A program made the translations under genes and the position numbers. From Curvibacter sp. (lineage in GTDB: Bacteria; Pseudomonadota; Gammaproteobacteria; Burkholderiales; Burkholderiaceae_C): DNA of 64,000 nucleotides. Each line of letters starts with the position of its first letter. Position 1 is the first letter of the stretch. Below the pieces are notes generated by a model, which saw only the letters and a list, made by a program, of their open reading frames with translations, made no database searches and had not been told where the DNA came from. Below, in pieces: positions 28,171-39,489 of the stretch. The stretch covers positions 59,318 to 123,317 of the forward strand of contig REAW01000015.1 of the NCBI GenBank assembly GCA_004293725.1. The letters are read 5' to 3'.

Positions 28171-28647
28171 CTAACGCCAACATTCAGCGGCGGCTGCGGC
28201 GGCTGATGCAAATCTGGTAGTCGAAAACCCCGTGTTCGATCGAACGCCTGTGTTGGTAATGTTGAAGTTCCCGCAGCGATCGGAAGCCATTGGCCCACCA
28301 GCAACCCGAGTGGCAGTCAAGGTGTAAGTTCTTGCAGCTGCGGCACTAGGCCCAATGGTGTAAGCGCTGTTTCCCTCGCGCGGGGAACGATTCAAATTGG
28401 CAGGAAAAACACCTGCAATGGCGGTGCCTGCCGTGTTCTGGTCATACCGATAGTTTTCTGAATAGTGGCGCTCCATCCACTGCGCAGCCTCTAGCAGCAC
28501 TGCTTTCGCTTGGGTCCGCTGGCTTCTGGCGATGTACTCTTGGTAGGAGGGAAAAGCAACGGCAGCAAGAATGCCCACTACCGCCACGGTAATCATGAGC
28601 TCAATGAGGGTGAACCCGGTTTGTTGGTGGTTTGGTGTTTCTTTCAT
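28171..28647 (-). CDS. pilE: Type IV pilin PilE
   Basis: A 158-residue prepilin. The leader ends at the PilD site [21 protein letters not shown], with Glu at mature position 5. The alpha-helix continues as [17 protein letters not shown], and the C-terminal half holds a Cys pair (SDRCGNF, AECW). It is PilE-like as found downstream of pilY1 in this operon class. The ATG overlaps the pilY1 stop (TAATG). Confidence 0.9.
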   Translation of the reverse strand: MKETPNHQQTGFTLIELMITVAVVGILAAVAFPSYQEYIARSQRTQAKAVLLEAAQWMERHYSENYRYDQNTAGTAIAGVFPANLNRSPREGNSAYTIGPSAAAARTYTLTATRVAGGPMASDRCGNFNITNTGVRSNTGFSTTRFASAAAAAAECWR

Positions 28648-31600
28648 TACGGTGCCCTTGTTTTAAACGACGGGATTTCACGCCAGTAAATCCGTGCTGC
28701 TGTGTTTGCCGATTGCGCTCTCCTGTCAGTGAGCTCACCAATCATGCGTGTGCAATTTTCTTCGCCCGAACGGCAACTATTCGACGTCCCGTCACGGGCG
28801 ACTGTAATGCGCTGGTCCTTAATTCTGACGGAAGCCAGAAAATGGCGTGCGCCGCCGGTTAGCGTGACGGATCCAAACACTGATTTGTCCAGCAGGCCTG
28901 AAATGGGGTCGAGAAACGTTGCATACGCAAATGGGCCACTGAAACAAATCTCGGTACTGCTTGCGGCGGGCACAATGGATACGGCTACGAGCAGTCTTTG
29001 CGCAATAACGGGGTTGCTCACCGACATTTCACCTGAATCAGGGAAGTTCAAGTACCAGCCTTTGCTGTTGGTCCAGTCAATGTCTGCACCTGAAACATAG
29101 CCGTCACCTACAGTACCGTTCAATGGATCCAGATCATCCAAAGTAATCCGGGTCATTGTGCGGCCAGCCAGTTGCGAGCGCAAACGTGGCAGTCCGGTGG
29201 TCGTGTCATCCAGCAAGGTCGGCGTGTCAATATAGGCTTGACTGCTAAAGATGGGCTTGTCCCAAATGCCGAATAGGCCGTTCACCTTTCCGGAAGTGTC
29301 TGGAAAATCCGCGTTACTGATGGACTTGCCTGTGGCAATATTGATTACCACGCCACCGAGGGGGTGGAAGCGATATTCTGGCGCGGTGGTTATCGGCAGA
29401 GGGGTAATGTTGTCCGTAGACCTTGCGGAATAAAGTGGCCTGCCGCCAAATGCCAATCCCCATGCACTAGGGTTGGGGTTAGATACATCAAACTTCCAGA
29501 GATTGCCCCTCAGGTCACCTGCATAAATATAGTCAGCAACGCCATCGTTGTTGGTGTCAATCCAGGTGGGCTGCGCTAGGCCGTTGCCAATACCCGTATC
29601 CGCAACCAATTTCACATAGTTGGTGCCCGTGGCCCAGGTGCCTGCAGTAGGGCCATTAACAAACAAAATGTACAGAGCAGCCCTGCCGCTGGTGCTGTTC
29701 ACTCCATTGGGCATTAAAACGGCAAACTTCCCGTTGTTCATCTTCGCAACCGGTGATGCGGCTTCAGAAACCCGGCTGGGGCTACCGATTTGCGACAAGT
29801 TGTACCCCAAATCACCGCTCGTATCATCGGCCTCCGAAAACTGCCACTTGAAGATCGAAGTGGCATTGGCTTGGGTCAAGTTGGCGGGGTTGGTTGCGTC
29901 CAGGGCAAACATGCCTTTGGCGCCACGGCCCAAGGAAGCAAACACATAGGTACGCCAGCCAGCCGGAGCCGGAGCGCCAGCGTCGTAGCCAGGCGCGCTG
30001 GCCAGCGTGGTGGTGGACCCCAAAAGCACATCTGCAGTGAAAGGTGTTCCGTCTACAAAAGACTGAACCTTTTCTGTGGCAGGTTGCACCCATTCTTGCA
30101 GCCGGGAATGCACCAACTGCGGCACATACGACATGATGGGTGTGCCCCCTTGGGTGGTGTTTGTGCTGGCGTCAAACCCGTGCAGCATTCCATCTCCTGC
30201 GCCAAGCCAAAGAATGTTTTGACGTGTCCGGTTCGCAGAAACAAAAGCACCATAGCCGGGGAAAGCGCCGCCAAAGTAGTCGGCATTGGGGCGGCTCATC
30301 ACGGTTGGGTTGGAGTTGACCACCGGGCCCATGACAGAGTTCACATTGCGTTTGCGAAAACGCAGACCGCTCGGGCTTTCGTCAACGCGGCTACCGCGCA
30401 GCCAATTGAGCTTGGCTTCGGCGGTTGCATCGGTACCGCCCAAGGCTGTAGTTTTGATCGCATCCGACAAAGCCGCCCAGGTAAAGGCCACACCTGTGGT
30501 GTTGTTGCTGTTGGTGATAATCACCCGATCTGCTGCGGCAGTCTGCGTCAGTTTGGTATGGCCAGCCCAGTGGTAGACACTGCGGTTCAAGGTGCCGTCA
30601 GCATTCAGCGTCGTATTGAACGAACCATCTGGCTGAATCTGAAAGGTGATGAGCTCTCCATGGCCATCATCACCATCAAAGCTTGCCAAAAACTTCAAGC
30701 TGCCAGCCTGAATTTGGGCAGAAGCCACGGCAGGAGCCGTGTTGGACGCACTCACAATTGCACTGAAAGCCGAGCGCAAAGATCTTTCCAGTTCACTGGG
30801 GCGAACCGCCAAGAAGTAGTTGTCAGGTATTCCATCAGAACCGATCGTTCCATCCAAACGCTTCACATCCCAGTTGGCCCGGTTGACCACAGGTTTTTCG
30901 TAATACACCTTCGGTAGGACGGGTGGATCCCTCACGTCTTCCAACTTGTTAAACCCACCCCACTTGGCTGCGTACCACAAGGGGTCTTCCAAGCGACTAC
31001 CGCTGGTTGTGCCGAAGGCAAACTCAGCGCGGCTCTCGGGTTGGTTCACTTGGCAGTTATTGCATCCACCATTCAAGATATTGGGGTGCGCTGTGCCATC
31101 AGCCAGTGTGACAATCATGCCGGGGTCAGCCCGCGTGTAGCCAATAATTCCCGAATGAAAATGCACGCCATCCCGCGTAGTGCCTGAAATGGTGTAGCCA
31201 AAGCCTTGGGGGTTGGCGGTGGCCGCGTTAAACACACGCGTGTAAACGTAGAGCGTGTTGCCTACCACCTCGTAGCGCAAGATACCAGACACGTCACTGT
31301 CGTAGTCGCCGCCTTGTTCCGAGTCTTCCCACACAATCAGGTACTTGCCAGAGGTAGCGGTGGGTGTGCCGACAACCCGGAAGTCGACAATGGTGCCGCT
31401 GCCCACATTCCCGCCAACAAGAAGTTGGTAAGACGGCTGAATAACAACTTTGGCACCATCGGTAGTGGGGTTGGGGATTTCAATGCGCGGCTTGCCAGGC
31501 GAGAGCGCCACAGAAAAGCTTTTGACCTTGTAAGCATCTTCATTGGCCCGCAGTTCTGCAGCCGTAGGCGTTCTAACCGCATTGGTACGCGCCCAGTAGG

Positions 31601-33761
31601 CTGCACCCGCCAGGGCATAGCCCCCCGCATAAGACGGCGCATCAGGGCATATGCCATCGGCAGTTGCCAGGGTGGTGGTGGTGCCGTTTATCACCTTGGC
31701 AGTACAGGTACCGGTGTTCGTTGCACCGTTATTGCCAATAAACCATGTCTTGGTCGGGTCATGAATACCTTCGTCGGTGCCAATAACGTTGACCTGCGTC
31801 ACCAGATTGGGCCCAGCGGTAGCTCGCAGTGTTCCAAAGGGCGTCCACTCCGTGCCCGTATTGGCGTCATAAGACGTCACACTGGCATTGAAGTTAATGG
31901 CGCTAACTGCACGGCACTGGCCTTGTCCAAAAATAGCCTCTGCAGCAGCTTGTGCAGTGGGGCTGCCTTTGGTGAAAGGGTCTATCCATGCAGGTTTGGG
32001 CAAGCCCATTTCAGCATCTTTGGAGCCTGCGTTCGTGTAGTCATATTGCGTACTTGGAGAAGCGAGCCCGCCCAGATAGCGCAGCGACTCCACAAACATT
32101 TCGCCCAAGGGGTTTCCCCAGCTTGTACATTGATTGTTGGTGAGCGATGTCAACTGGTAGGTGCAATTTCCATCGCCAATATACGTGCCATCGCTGTAGC
32201 GGTAGCCGTAGATGCGCAGTTTATCCATCGTGTACACGATGCCTTGCGTGGTCGTGAAGGTTCCATTGGTGGTGTAGTTCACCTCGTTGCGGAACGACTG
32301 CATATTGCTCCGCAAGGTACCCCCGCTGATGTTTCGCGCAAACGAGCCGGTCATCAGTCCAAACTCAGCCAAGTTGCCCTCGCCATATTCATGGAGCAGC
32401 CCAATCGGCTTCAAGCTGCCATTGGGGTACTCTCTACAACTTTCGGTGCCAATCAGTGATGCAGAAACACAAGCATCGACCCGAACAATGAAGTCGGGAC
32501 CTGCCCCAGAGACGACGACACCTTGCAAGTCTTTGCGTGGATTGTTTGCACTGGCACCGAGCCCGGTGACACCCACGTTATTGCCGTTTGAGGCGTTTCT
32601 CTCGCCACCTGTGCCCGAGTTTTGCCAATAGCACTGCCAGCGCTCGTTGGCGTTCCAAAGCTGGTAATCACCCTTGGCAACCCGCATCAACGGAGGATTC
32701 ACATTGGTATGCGAGTTGCCGTTGGTGGCCGCATTGCTGTTAAAGGGCAAATTTTCGGTTTGGTTATTGCCCAGAGTTGTATTGCAGATCGTGGCGGAAG
32801 TCTGCGTCAGATTTTGAATGCGCCACTGCTGAACGTCTGCCGCAGCGGTGGTAACAAAGCCCGAAGGCAGCACCGCCATTGTGAACCAGCCTTCTGCTGC
32901 GTTGACTTCAATAGCAATTCCTTGCATGTATTGCGTCGGGGTTGCGGTATTGACCGCGCGAACTTGGTCTCCAAGTTCGATGTTGAAGGTACTGGTGAAC
33001 GCGACCCGATGGGTAACACAGTGGTACTCAGGGGGACGGCTATCCGGAATATCAGCAAAAAACGTGTCAATTTTGCTTTGGCACGTAGTGGCTACAGCGT
33101 TGGCTGGTGCGGTGCCCGGGCTATTCTTGTGTAGTCTGTTGTCCCCCGATACGAACTCGATTCTGCGTCTAGCATTAGCGGTGTTGTTGCCGCTGATGAG
33201 ACTTTCACTCGCCAACTGGGCGGCGGTAAACGGGGTGAGCTGTACAAGATCGCTGCCCTTGTAGTATTTGGCAAATGAGTGCGCGTCTGTGGGCAGGCTG
33301 GCACGTTCAAGAATCGTGGCACTGGCTGAGTCAGTGGAGCGGTAGCCGCCGTACAGCACTTTGCGCACCACATCCATGCGAGACATGGTGGCCCAATTGA
33401 GGAAGTTGCCACTCCAGTTGCCGCTGCAATACTTGTTGGTGTTGACACTGGTGGGCGAGAACTTGTTGCTGGTTCCGCTGTAGTCGTAGCACTTGTACGG
33501 ATCAAAGTAGCCGTAATAGGTGAAGGCGTGCTTGTAGGTGGTTTCAGGCAGGCCATCGTTGTCAAGGTCGGAAAACTCATCGTACGCGCGGTAAAAAAGC
33601 TGATGGTCTTTCGACATATTCAGCATGATCATGGGCCGCGGCGTAGAGGTCACGATGTTTGGCGGAATTGCGGGTGTCAATGGGACCGATTGGGCCCACG
33701 TAGCCGCTTGCCCACCCAACAAACCAATGCCAACCAAAAATAAGACAATTGAATGCTTCAT
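28647..33761 (-). CDS. pilY1: Type IV pilus tip/biogenesis protein PilY1
   Basis: A 1704-residue secreted protein with a signal peptide (first about 25 residues, ending WAQ). The N-terminal half (about 600-900 residues) is variable and contains DLDNDGLPE, an EF-like loop. The C-terminal half is the conserved PilY1 beta-propeller (about residues 1080-1650) with [19 protein letters not shown] and the calcium loop [18 protein letters not shown]. PilY1 primes pilus assembly, opposes retraction and acts in adhesion. Many cysteines suggest disulfides. AAGGAG lies 7 bases before ATG 33761, which is preferred over ATG 33767. Confidence 0.94.
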   Translation of the reverse strand: MKHSIVLFLVGIGLLGGQAATWAQSVPLTPAIPPNIVTSTPRPMIMLNMSKDHQLFYRAYDEFSDLDNDGLPETTYKHAFTYYGYFDPYKCYDYSGTSNKFSPTSVNTNKYCSGNWSGNFLNWATMSRMDVVRKVLYGGYRSTDSASATILERASLPTDAHSFAKYYKGSDLVQLTPFTAAQLASESLISGNNTANARRRIEFVSGDNRLHKNSPGTAPANAVATTCQSKIDTFFADIPDSRPPEYHCVTHRVAFTSTFNIELGDQVRAVNTATPTQYMQGIAIEVNAAEGWFTMAVLPSGFVTTAAADVQQWRIQNLTQTSATICNTTLGNNQTENLPFNSNAATNGNSHTNVNPPLMRVAKGDYQLWNANERWQCYWQNSGTGGERNASNGNNVGVTGLGASANNPRKDLQGVVVSGAGPDFIVRVDACVSASLIGTESCREYPNGSLKPIGLLHEYGEGNLAEFGLMTGSFARNISGGTLRSNMQSFRNEVNYTTNGTFTTTQGIVYTMDKLRIYGYRYSDGTYIGDGNCTYQLTSLTNNQCTSWGNPLGEMFVESLRYLGGLASPSTQYDYTNAGSKDAEMGLPKPAWIDPFTKGSPTAQAAAEAIFGQGQCRAVSAINFNASVTSYDANTGTEWTPFGTLRATAGPNLVTQVNVIGTDEGIHDPTKTWFIGNNGATNTGTCTAKVINGTTTTLATADGICPDAPSYAGGYALAGAAYWARTNAVRTPTAAELRANEDAYKVKSFSVALSPGKPRIEIPNPTTDGAKVVIQPSYQLLVGGNVGSGTIVDFRVVGTPTATSGKYLIVWEDSEQGGDYDSDVSGILRYEVVGNTLYVYTRVFNAATANPQGFGYTISGTTRDGVHFHSGIIGYTRADPGMIVTLADGTAHPNILNGGCNNCQVNQPESRAEFAFGTTSGSRLEDPLWYAAKWGGFNKLEDVRDPPVLPKVYYEKPVVNRANWDVKRLDGTIGSDGIPDNYFLAVRPSELERSLRSAFSAIVSASNTAPAVASAQIQAGSLKFLASFDGDDGHGELITFQIQPDGSFNTTLNADGTLNRSVYHWAGHTKLTQTAAADRVIITNSNNTTGVAFTWAALSDAIKTTALGGTDATAEAKLNWLRGSRVDESPSGLRFRKRNVNSVMGPVVNSNPTVMSRPNADYFGGAFPGYGAFVSANRTRQNILWLGAGDGMLHGFDASTNTTQGGTPIMSYVPQLVHSRLQEWVQPATEKVQSFVDGTPFTADVLLGSTTTLASAPGYDAGAPAPAGWRTYVFASLGRGAKGMFALDATNPANLTQANATSIFKWQFSEADDTSGDLGYNLSQIGSPSRVSEAASPVAKMNNGKFAVLMPNGVNSTSGRAALYILFVNGPTAGTWATGTNYVKLVADTGIGNGLAQPTWIDTNNDGVADYIYAGDLRGNLWKFDVSNPNPSAWGLAFGGRPLYSARSTDNITPLPITTAPEYRFHPLGGVVINIATGKSISNADFPDTSGKVNGLFGIWDKPIFSSQAYIDTPTLLDDTTTGLPRLRSQLAGRTMTRITLDDLDPLNGTVGDGYVSGADIDWTNSKGWYLNFPDSGEMSVSNPVIAQRLLVAVSIVPAASSTEICFSGPFAYATFLDPISGLLDKSVFGSVTLTGGARHFLASVRIKDQRITVARDGTSNSCRSGEENCTRMIGELTDRRAQSANTAARIYWREIPSFKTRAP

Positions 33762-33772
33762 GACCATGCTCC

Positions 33773-34462
33773 TTATTTGGGATACGGTAAGAAATAGCTT
33801 TGCATGACTACTTCGGTGTTGATGTCTGCACCAAAACCACGTGCTGTAATGCGCACGGTGGAGTTCTCACCACGTGACAAATATTCCATGATGTATTCCG
33901 GTTGCCGCGAAACCCCGCTCAAGCGAGCCACGCCGGTAAACGTGCCCAAAGGCACTGACCCATCAAAAATACAATTGGTATCGATGCCTCCCGCGTCACT
34001 GGGCTTGGTGCTGGCGGGGCCTGCTGGGTCTCCTTCCCATCGGCCGTTTTTGTTATTTGCCGTGGGCCACCAGGGCTCGGGGTTCACAACCGTCGCGTAG
34101 TTGCTGGAGTCGTAGTAAGTGAGCTCATAGCGGCATTGGCCGCGCGGGCAATTAGCGTCGAAATTAGGTCCTCGCGTAGCACCTTGCAGCGGCCTGTCAT
34201 CGTTGCGCGGGCATATGGCGTTAGGCAGGCGCGTTGAAACAGTCAGCATCAGATCCCGTTCTGCGTCACGCAAAGCCGCTTCAGCGGCCTGACGGGCGAC
34301 TTCGTAATCCAGCTGGTTGCGTGTCAGCGTCTCGCCCACAGTGGCATGGCGAATACCCAAAGTCCCCAAAATAGTGATAACAATCAAAAACATCAACACC
34401 ATAGGCAAAGCGATGCCACGTGTTGCGGCCCGAGGGGGGCGGAGCAGAGGATTGATGCGCAT
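33773..34462 (-). CDS. pilX: Minor pilin assembly protein PilX
   Basis: A 229-residue protein with the PilX N-terminal form (RGIALPMVLMFLIVITILG then a long amphipathic helix NQLDYEVARQAAEAALRDAE). PilX helps initiate type IV pilus assembly with PilV, PilW and PilY1. Like others of the family it lacks a perfect G/F prepilin site, showing G/IALPM. The start overlaps the pilW stop (TGATG). Confidence 0.88.
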   Translation of the reverse strand: MRINPLLRPPRAATRGIALPMVLMFLIVITILGTLGIRHATVGETLTRNQLDYEVARQAAEAALRDAERDLMLTVSTRLPNAICPRNDDRPLQGATRGPNFDANCPRGQCRYELTYYDSSNYATVVNPEPWWPTANNKNGRWEGDPAGPASTKPSDAGGIDTNCIFDGSVPLGTFTGVARLSGVSRQPEYIMEYLSRGENSTVRITARGFGADINTEVVMQSYFLPYPK

Positions 34463-35460
34463 CAGTAAACCCCATTCAGGTTATTGCGGATGGCAAAAAC
34501 ACGCTCAAAGCGCTTGTAGATGGTGCGATCGCCAGCGTCGTAGTCAACAACGTTTCCTCTACAGTCGTTGTATGTGCGATTGGCGCCTGCAGCGTCTTGG
34601 GTCCTTGAGTTTTCTATAGTGCGCGTCAAAAGGCAAACATGCACTGCAGTGACCCGCTGCCAACCTGTTCTGCCGCCAGCGACAGCCAACGCAGACACTT
34701 CTGCTGCCGTGTGGTAGGTCGCCGGTGAAAGACTGCCAGTGCCTGTATGAACGCCGTAGCGAAACACCATGTCGGCAAGTCCTTCAAACATCGGTTGGTA
34801 AACGTTGTCCTCTGGATTTCTGCCATTTCCATTGCACCCGAGACTTCTCGTGGCTACGGCTCGACCTGAACTGCCAGCACCTTGGGATGTGTAGTTGTTG
34901 TCAACTAGACCAAAACGGTTAGATACGTAACGGGGGCGGCCTGTGGCAATTTGCATGGCGTTGCTGAGGTCATTGGCCACACTTTGTCTAAGGCAATCAA
35001 ACCCGCTAGAGAACGTGGTGGTGGAGTCCAGCTCTGGGATACCAAAGTAATTCACCACCACGGAGTCTGGCGCATTGGCTACTGCTACGGGGCAGGTGCC
35101 GGTTACTGGGTTGAAGCGAGCACCATCACAGCCAAACAGTCCTTGGTTGTACGCTAAAGAGCCAGGGTTTTTAGTGTTGACGAATTCACCATAATATTGG
35201 GCACTGCTAACGCTTGCCACAATTGCCGGATAGTAACCAGCCATCTGCAACTCCCTGCCAACCATGTCAAGCACTAGTTTGGCGTTCTCGTTTATAGAAG
35301 AAACGCTGGACATGGCCGTTGCAGTACTTCTGGCACCCAGGTACGCAGTTGCAGCGGCCAAACCGATAGCCAAGCTGATGACTAAGCTCACCATGAGCTC
35401 AATCAACGTAAGACCGGTTTGTTGGGCCTTCATGGGTAGGCGTTTGTGCGCAACAGTCAT
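34462..35460 (-). CDS. pilW: Minor pilin PilW
   Basis: A 332-residue minor pilin. The prepilin motif is QQTG/LTLIELMVSLVISLAIGLA with Glu5, and the long C-terminal domain (CLRQSV, SLGCNG, RYGVHTGTG) fits PilW. ATG at 35460 overlaps the pilV stop (ATGA), so this start is preferred over the upstream in-frame ATG. Confidence 0.9.
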   Translation of the reverse strand: MTVAHKRLPMKAQQTGLTLIELMVSLVISLAIGLAAATAYLGARSTATAMSSVSSINENAKLVLDMVGRELQMAGYYPAIVASVSSAQYYGEFVNTKNPGSLAYNQGLFGCDGARFNPVTGTCPVAVANAPDSVVVNYFGIPELDSTTTFSSGFDCLRQSVANDLSNAMQIATGRPRYVSNRFGLVDNNYTSQGAGSSGRAVATRSLGCNGNGRNPEDNVYQPMFEGLADMVFRYGVHTGTGSLSPATYHTAAEVSALAVAGGRTGWQRVTAVHVCLLTRTIENSRTQDAAGANRTYNDCRGNVVDYDAGDRTIYKRFERVFAIRNNLNGVY

Positions 35461-36056
35461 GGAATCACCTCCAGGTTCGCGCAACGTACCCCTGTCAAGG
35501 CTGCTGCGTTACCTACAGCCGCAGGGCAGCAATTGCGTGCAGCGATTCCAGTGGTTGCCGCTGTACAGATAGCAGGCGACTGCAAAACACCCGCGTCCAC
35601 GTTGTCTTTGTCAAACCAAGCAACGGTAACCAGAAAACGCAGGTCCACGCCCTTGGTTCCCGTTGGCACTATGAAACCAGTGGCTCCAGGGAGTTGCTGA
35701 TCCAGATCCCTGCGCCAAACCAACATGTCATAAGTGGCTAGTTCGGCCGCTGTACATACTGTCGTATCGCAGTCTCTTGCGGGGTCAAAATAGGTGTTAC
35801 TGGCTTCAATCGCAGCACGTTCATCTGCGTAGCTGCGGGTGTAGGTATAGGCGGTTGCCAAAGAACCCGAGTTTGCCCGAATCCGATCTGCCAAGCTTGC
35901 GATGTTGGAAGACAAGGCGCTGCGAATCCAACTTGATTGTTCGTATTTGAGTGCGGCCGTTTGCATGCCTAGCATGCCTAAAAGGCCTATGGACAGCACC
36001 AGTATGGCCACCAGGGCCTCAATCAATCCGGCGCCGCGCTGATTTTTCATTAACAT
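35457..36056 (-). CDS. pilV: Minor pilin PilV
   Basis: A 199-residue minor pilin with the motif RGAG/LIEALVAILVLSIGLLG and the following MQTAALKYEQSSWIRS helix typical of PilV. ATG at 36056 or 36050; the first overlaps the end of fimT. Part of fimT-pilV-pilW-pilX-pilY1-pilE. Confidence 0.88.
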   Translation of the reverse strand: MLMKNQRGAGLIEALVAILVLSIGLLGMLGMQTAALKYEQSSWIRSALSSNIASLADRIRANSGSLATAYTYTRSYADERAAIEASNTYFDPARDCDTTVCTAAELATYDMLVWRRDLDQQLPGATGFIVPTGTKGVDLRFLVTVAWFDKDNVDAGVLQSPAICTAATTGIAARNCCPAAVGNAAALTGVRCANLEVIP

Positions 36057-36649
36057 GCGCTAACTCCCGCGTATTGCTTGGTTGTTACTCGTCCCGATGA
36101 ACTGATACAAATGGATCGGTAATGTGGGCTGCTCACATTTTCTGGGGTGAATGCAAGGGTAAAGTTGCTTTGTCCGCTATTGGTTAACCCTCTGGCTTCG
36201 AATGTCAACCTGCGCAAGCTATTGCTCGCTTCAAGGGTGAAGTTGTTGTCGCCCGCTTGTCGCACGGAAATCAATGTCGAACCGCTCGCAGTGGGGTTGT
36301 TTAGAACAGTGGAGCAGGTTGGGTTCGCAAAAACTATCCAGCCGTTTTGCCAGTTTCTATTCCCTGCCGCTGCACAGGTGGGGGTTCCACCCGTTAATGC
36401 GTTTGCCGTGTTTATTGATGTGCAAATGGTGACGCAACTATTCCTGGTAATAGCTTCGGTTCTTGCGCGTAATATATCGTTCGCGAAGTCCGAGGTAATA
36501 CTTCCCACTTGGCTTCGCACCTGCATTTCTCGAAAGTTCGGAACACCGATAGCCAAAATGATCGCTAAAACGGCGATAGTTACCATGAGCTCTATAACAG
36601 TAACGCCGAGCATGCTCCGCGGTAGTTTTTCACTGATAGGAGCTTGCAT
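36050..36649 (-). CDS. fimT: FimT/GspH-type minor pilin
   Basis: A 199-residue pseudopilin with motif RSMLG/VTVIELMVTIAVLAIILA (Glu at mature position 5) and the GspH/FimT body (RSQVGSITSDFANDILRARTEAI, RSICISSSGRV). FimT-type minor pilins prime pili and can bind DNA in natural transformation. ATG at 36649 is chosen since the likely promoter places transcription start near 36676. First gene of the minor pilin operon. Confidence 0.85.
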   Translation of the reverse strand: MQAPISEKLPRSMLGVTVIELMVTIAVLAIILAIGVPNFREMQVRSQVGSITSDFANDILRARTEAITRNSCVTICTSINTANALTGGTPTCAAAGNRNWQNGWIVFANPTCSTVLNNPTASGSTLISVRQAGDNNFTLEASNSLRRLTFEARGLTNSGQSNFTLAFTPENVSSPHYRSICISSSGRVTTKQYAGVSAC

Positions 36650-36682
36650 AGCCTTGAAGGGACAGTGAGCAGACATGCTCAG

Positions 36683-36710
36683 AGTATAGAAATGTCCGGC
36701 CGAGGTCAGA
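36683..36710 (-). promoter_or_regulatory. Sigma-70-like promoter of the minor pilin operon
   Basis: Minus strand: -35 TCTGAC (36710-36705), 16-base spacer, -10 TATACT (36688-36683). It lies between nrdR and fimT and would start mRNA about 27 bases before the chosen fimT ATG. Confidence 0.5.
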
Positions 36711-36769
36711 TGCCCGGTCATCGCTGTTGTGATACCACTGGTCCCAGCGGTCTAGGGCATGTTGCTTGC

Positions 36770-37219
36770 CTAGCGGCTCACCTCATCCACCAGTGTCTTG
36801 AACTCATCAATATCCTCAAAGCTGCGGTAGACGCTTGCGAAGCGCACGTAGGCAACCTTGTCGAGCTTTTTGAGCTCGCGCATCACGAGTTCTCCAATAC
36901 GGGCGCTTTGGACTTCGCGCAGACCCAGATTGAGGAGTTTTTCTTCAATGCGCTCTATGGCGCTGTCGATTTGCTCGGTGCTCACCGGCCGCTTGCGCAG
37001 GGCCAGGTTCATGGAGGCAAGCAATTTGGCGCGCTCAAATTCAATGCGGCGGCCGTCTTTTTTGACGATAGCTGGGAAGTTGACGTCTGGGCGTTCATAC
37101 GTAGTGAAGCGCTTTTCGCACGATCCGCACTGGCGGCGGCGGCGGATGAAGTCCCCGTCTTCAGAAACTCGGGTTTCCACCACTTGGGTTTCCGAATGAC
37201 TGCAAAACGGGCACTTCAT
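36770..37219 (-). CDS. nrdR: Ribonucleotide reductase repressor NrdR
   Basis: A 149-residue zinc-ribbon plus ATP-cone regulator that represses nrd genes according to ATP/dATP. The zinc ribbon is MKCPFC to [13 protein letters not shown], with basic DNA-contact residues IRRRRQC, and the ATP cone begins [15 protein letters not shown]. Complete length. 11 bases after glyA, a common pairing. Confidence 0.96.
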   Translation of the reverse strand: MKCPFCSHSETQVVETRVSEDGDFIRRRRQCGSCEKRFTTYERPDVNFPAIVKKDGRRIEFERAKLLASMNLALRKRPVSTEQIDSAIERIEEKLLNLGLREVQSARIGELVMRELKKLDKVAYVRFASVYRSFEDIDEFKTLVDEVSR

Positions 37220-37230
37220 CGACTTCTAAC

Positions 37231-38475
37231 TTACTTGTAAACCGGGAAGCGGGATGTCAGGGCATGCACCTTTGAGCGTACCGCGGCTATGTTGGCCTCA
37301 TCCCGTGGGTTGTCCAGCACATCTGCAATCAGGTGCGCTGTGGCGCGGGCTTCCTCGTCCTTGAAGCCCCGGGTGGTCATGGCCGGGGTGCCAATACGTA
37401 CACCACTGGTGACCATGGGTTTTTCCGGGTCGTTGGGGATGGCATTCTTGTTGATGGTCATGTGGGCGGCGCCCAGCACGGCCTCGGCTTCTTTGCCGGT
37501 AATCCCTTTGGAACGCAGGTCTACCAGCATGACGTGGCTGTCGGTGCCGCCGCTGACGATTCGCAGTCCGCGCGCCGTCAAGGTTTCTGCCACGATCTTG
37601 GCGTTGCGCACCACCTGCTGCTGGTAGGTTTTGAACTCGGGTGCCAACGCTTCTTTGAATGCAACAGCCTTGGCCGCAATCACATGCATGAGCGGACCGC
37701 CTTGCAGACCGGGGAAGATGGCGCTATTAATGGCTTTCTCGTGCTGGGCCTTCATCAGGATGATGCCGCCGCGCGGACCACGCAGGCTTTTGTGTGTGGT
37801 AGAGGTCACCACGTCGGCGTGGGGCACCGGGTTGGGGTACACGCCAGCGGCGATCAAGCCAGCATAGTGGGCCATGTCCACCATGAAGATCGCACCTACA
37901 TCTTTGGCGACTTTGGCGAATCGTTCAAAGTCGATGGCGAGGGAGTAGGCGGATGCGCCCGCGATGATCAACTTGGGTTTGGTTTCATGGGCTTTGCGCT
38001 CCATGGCGTCGTAGTCGATGGCTTCGTTTGCGTCCAAGCCATAGCTCACCACGTTGAACCACTTGCCACTCATGTTCAGGGCCATGCCGTGGGTCAGGTG
38101 TCCGCCTTCAGCGAGGCTCATGCCCATGATGGTGTCGCCGGGCTTAAGGAAGGCCAAAAACACGGCTTCGTTGGCTGATGCGCCGCAGTGGGGCTGAACA
38201 TTGGCCGCTTCAGCGCCAAAAATCTGCTTGATGCGGTCAATGGCAAGTTGCTCAGCCACATCGACATGCTCGCAACCACCGTAGTAGCGACGGCCAGGGT
38301 AGCCTTCGGCGTATTTGTTGGTCAACTGACTACCCTGGGCTGCCATGACGGCAGGAGAGGCATAGTTTTCGCTGGCAATCAGTTCAATGTGGTGTTCTTG
38401 GCGAGCGTTTTCGGCCAGGATGGCGGCCCAGATTTCGGGGTCGGCTTGTTCAACGAGAATGTTGCGATCGTACAT
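37231..38475 (-). CDS. glyA: Serine hydroxymethyltransferase
   Basis: A 414-residue PLP enzyme converting serine and tetrahydrofolate to glycine and methylene-THF. Seen are [43 protein letters not shown] and the PLP lysine motif [19 protein letters not shown] at 38475 ([10 protein letters not shown]) follows AGGA. The frame is open upstream, but that region is the ZTP riboswitch leader and is rejected as coding. Expression is likely controlled by ZTP. Confidence 0.97.
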   Translation of the reverse strand: MYDRNILVEQADPEIWAAILAENARQEHHIELIASENYASPAVMAAQGSQLTNKYAEGYPGRRYYGGCEHVDVAEQLAIDRIKQIFGAEAANVQPHCGASANEAVFLAFLKPGDTIMGMSLAEGGHLTHGMALNMSGKWFNVVSYGLDANEAIDYDAMERKAHETKPKLIIAGASAYSLAIDFERFAKVAKDVGAIFMVDMAHYAGLIAAGVYPNPVPHADVVTSTTHKSLRGPRGGIILMKAQHEKAINSAIFPGLQGGPLMHVIAAKAVAFKEALAPEFKTYQQQVVRNAKIVAETLTARGLRIVSGGTDSHVMLVDLRSKGITGKEAEAVLGAAHMTINKNAIPNDPEKPMVTSGVRIGTPAMTTRGFKDEEARATAHLIADVLDNPRDEANIAAVRSKVHALTSRFPVYK

Positions 38476-38518
38476 GGCAGTCCTAAAAGACGAAGGGCCT
38501 GTGGGTCGGTAAAACACA

Positions 38519-38602
38519 GGGCTGCCCAGGCGAACGGCTGATCGCAAACCCGAAAAGGTTTGCGGCACGCTTCCCAGTGGTGTCCCACGTCAATGCCTAA
38601 GG
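38519..38602 (-). promoter_or_regulatory. ZTP (pfl) riboswitch upstream of glyA
   Basis: On the minus strand the conserved first half reads GGCATTGACGTGGGAC, then CCACTGGGAAG and TGCC, forming P1 and P2. A 7-8 bp linker hairpin (GCAAACC/GGGTTTGC) follows. The second conserved half is CCGTTCGCCTGGGCAGC, the diagnostic pfl/ZTP P3 sequence. About 45 bases separate it from the glyA ATG, with a CCTGTG/CACAGG hairpin that could be the expression platform. ZTP/ZMP accumulates when 10-formyl-THF is short, and glyA is a known target class. Confidence 0.85.
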
Positions 38603-38664
38603 CCGTTTTGATGGCCCGGCACCTATCGCCAGTTGCGTGCAGGTCGGAGTTTACCCGAGCGCGT

Positions 38665-39489
38665 TCAGGAGTTTGCCAGGTAGGCGACGTTTTCCACACC
38701 CACAGGCTTTGTTGCTTCCGGGTTGAGTAGCTGTGCGGGAACCGCTGTGGCCGGTGCAGCGATAGAGGGCATGGGTTTGCCGGTGGCTACGGATTGCAGG
38801 CGAGCATACTCGGCCATTACCTTGGCTGTATAGCCACCGTCGTGCTCGAGGTTGGCGGCCCCAACGTAGTACTTAAGCCCACCTTCAATCGAGCCAGCAC
38901 GTGCTATGCATTCTTGCAGCACCTTTACGCCGACCCGTAAGTTGGTAACCGGATCAAAAGCTGCCAGTTTTCCACCAAAGTCTTCGTACTTGTCACTGTG
39001 TACCTTGGTCATGACTTGCATCAGACCTTGGGCACCCACGTGGCTTTGGGCAAACGGGTTGAAGCGTGATTCAATCGCCATGACAGCAAGAATGAGGGTG
39101 GGGTCCAATTTGGTGCGTTGGCCAATTTCGTAAGCCTCTGCAACTAAAGCACTCAGTGGCTCAGGCGCGACGCTGTACTTTTTACTTAACCAAAAAGCAA
39201 CGGCCGCTTGTTCCCTGGGCAGGGAGTGTGGGCTGGCCGCCGTGGCGCGCTCGATGGCATCGGGTTCGGCGGGGATACCGTTGATCGCGATATGGCGGTC
39301 TTGCAACCAGCCCATCAGCCGAATTTCTCCGGCCTGGCGGATTTCGGGGCGTGCCGTCAGGGTGATGACGGCGAACATGACGGCCAAGCCTAGCAGGGCG
39401 ACGCCGTTGTGGGTAATGTCGAAAAAACCTTGGGCAATGTCTTTCGCAGCTATGCGAAGGCCTTTGGTGAACTGTTGAGTCGCTGTCAT
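38665..39489 (-). CDS. Membrane-anchored lytic transglycosylase (SLT domain)
   Basis: A 274-residue protein with an N-terminal membrane segment (GVALLGLAVMFAVITLTA, about residues 28-45). A C-terminal goose-lysozyme/SLT fold covers about 120-245. The catalytic Glu is in VMAIESRFNPFAQS, followed by GAQGLMQVM and the usual NLRVGVKVLQECI and YYVGAAN. It cleaves peptidoglycan to anhydromuropeptides. AAGGAAGAG precedes ATG 39489. Confidence 0.88.
   Translation of the reverse strand: MTATQQFTKGLRIAAKDIAQGFFDITHNGVALLGLAVMFAVITLTARPEIRQAGEIRLMGWLQDRHIAINGIPAEPDAIERATAASPHSLPREQAAVAFWLSKKYSVAPEPLSALVAEAYEIGQRTKLDPTLILAVMAIESRFNPFAQSHVGAQGLMQVMTKVHSDKYEDFGGKLAAFDPVTNLRVGVKVLQECIARAGSIEGGLKYYVGAANLEHDGGYTAKVMAEYARLQSVATGKPMPSIAAPATAVPAQLLNPEATKPVGVENVAYLANS

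Noticed and set aside
31206..32459. 417-codon frame opposite pilY1
   Set aside because: Antisense shadow; Arg/Gly/His-rich composition and no domain.
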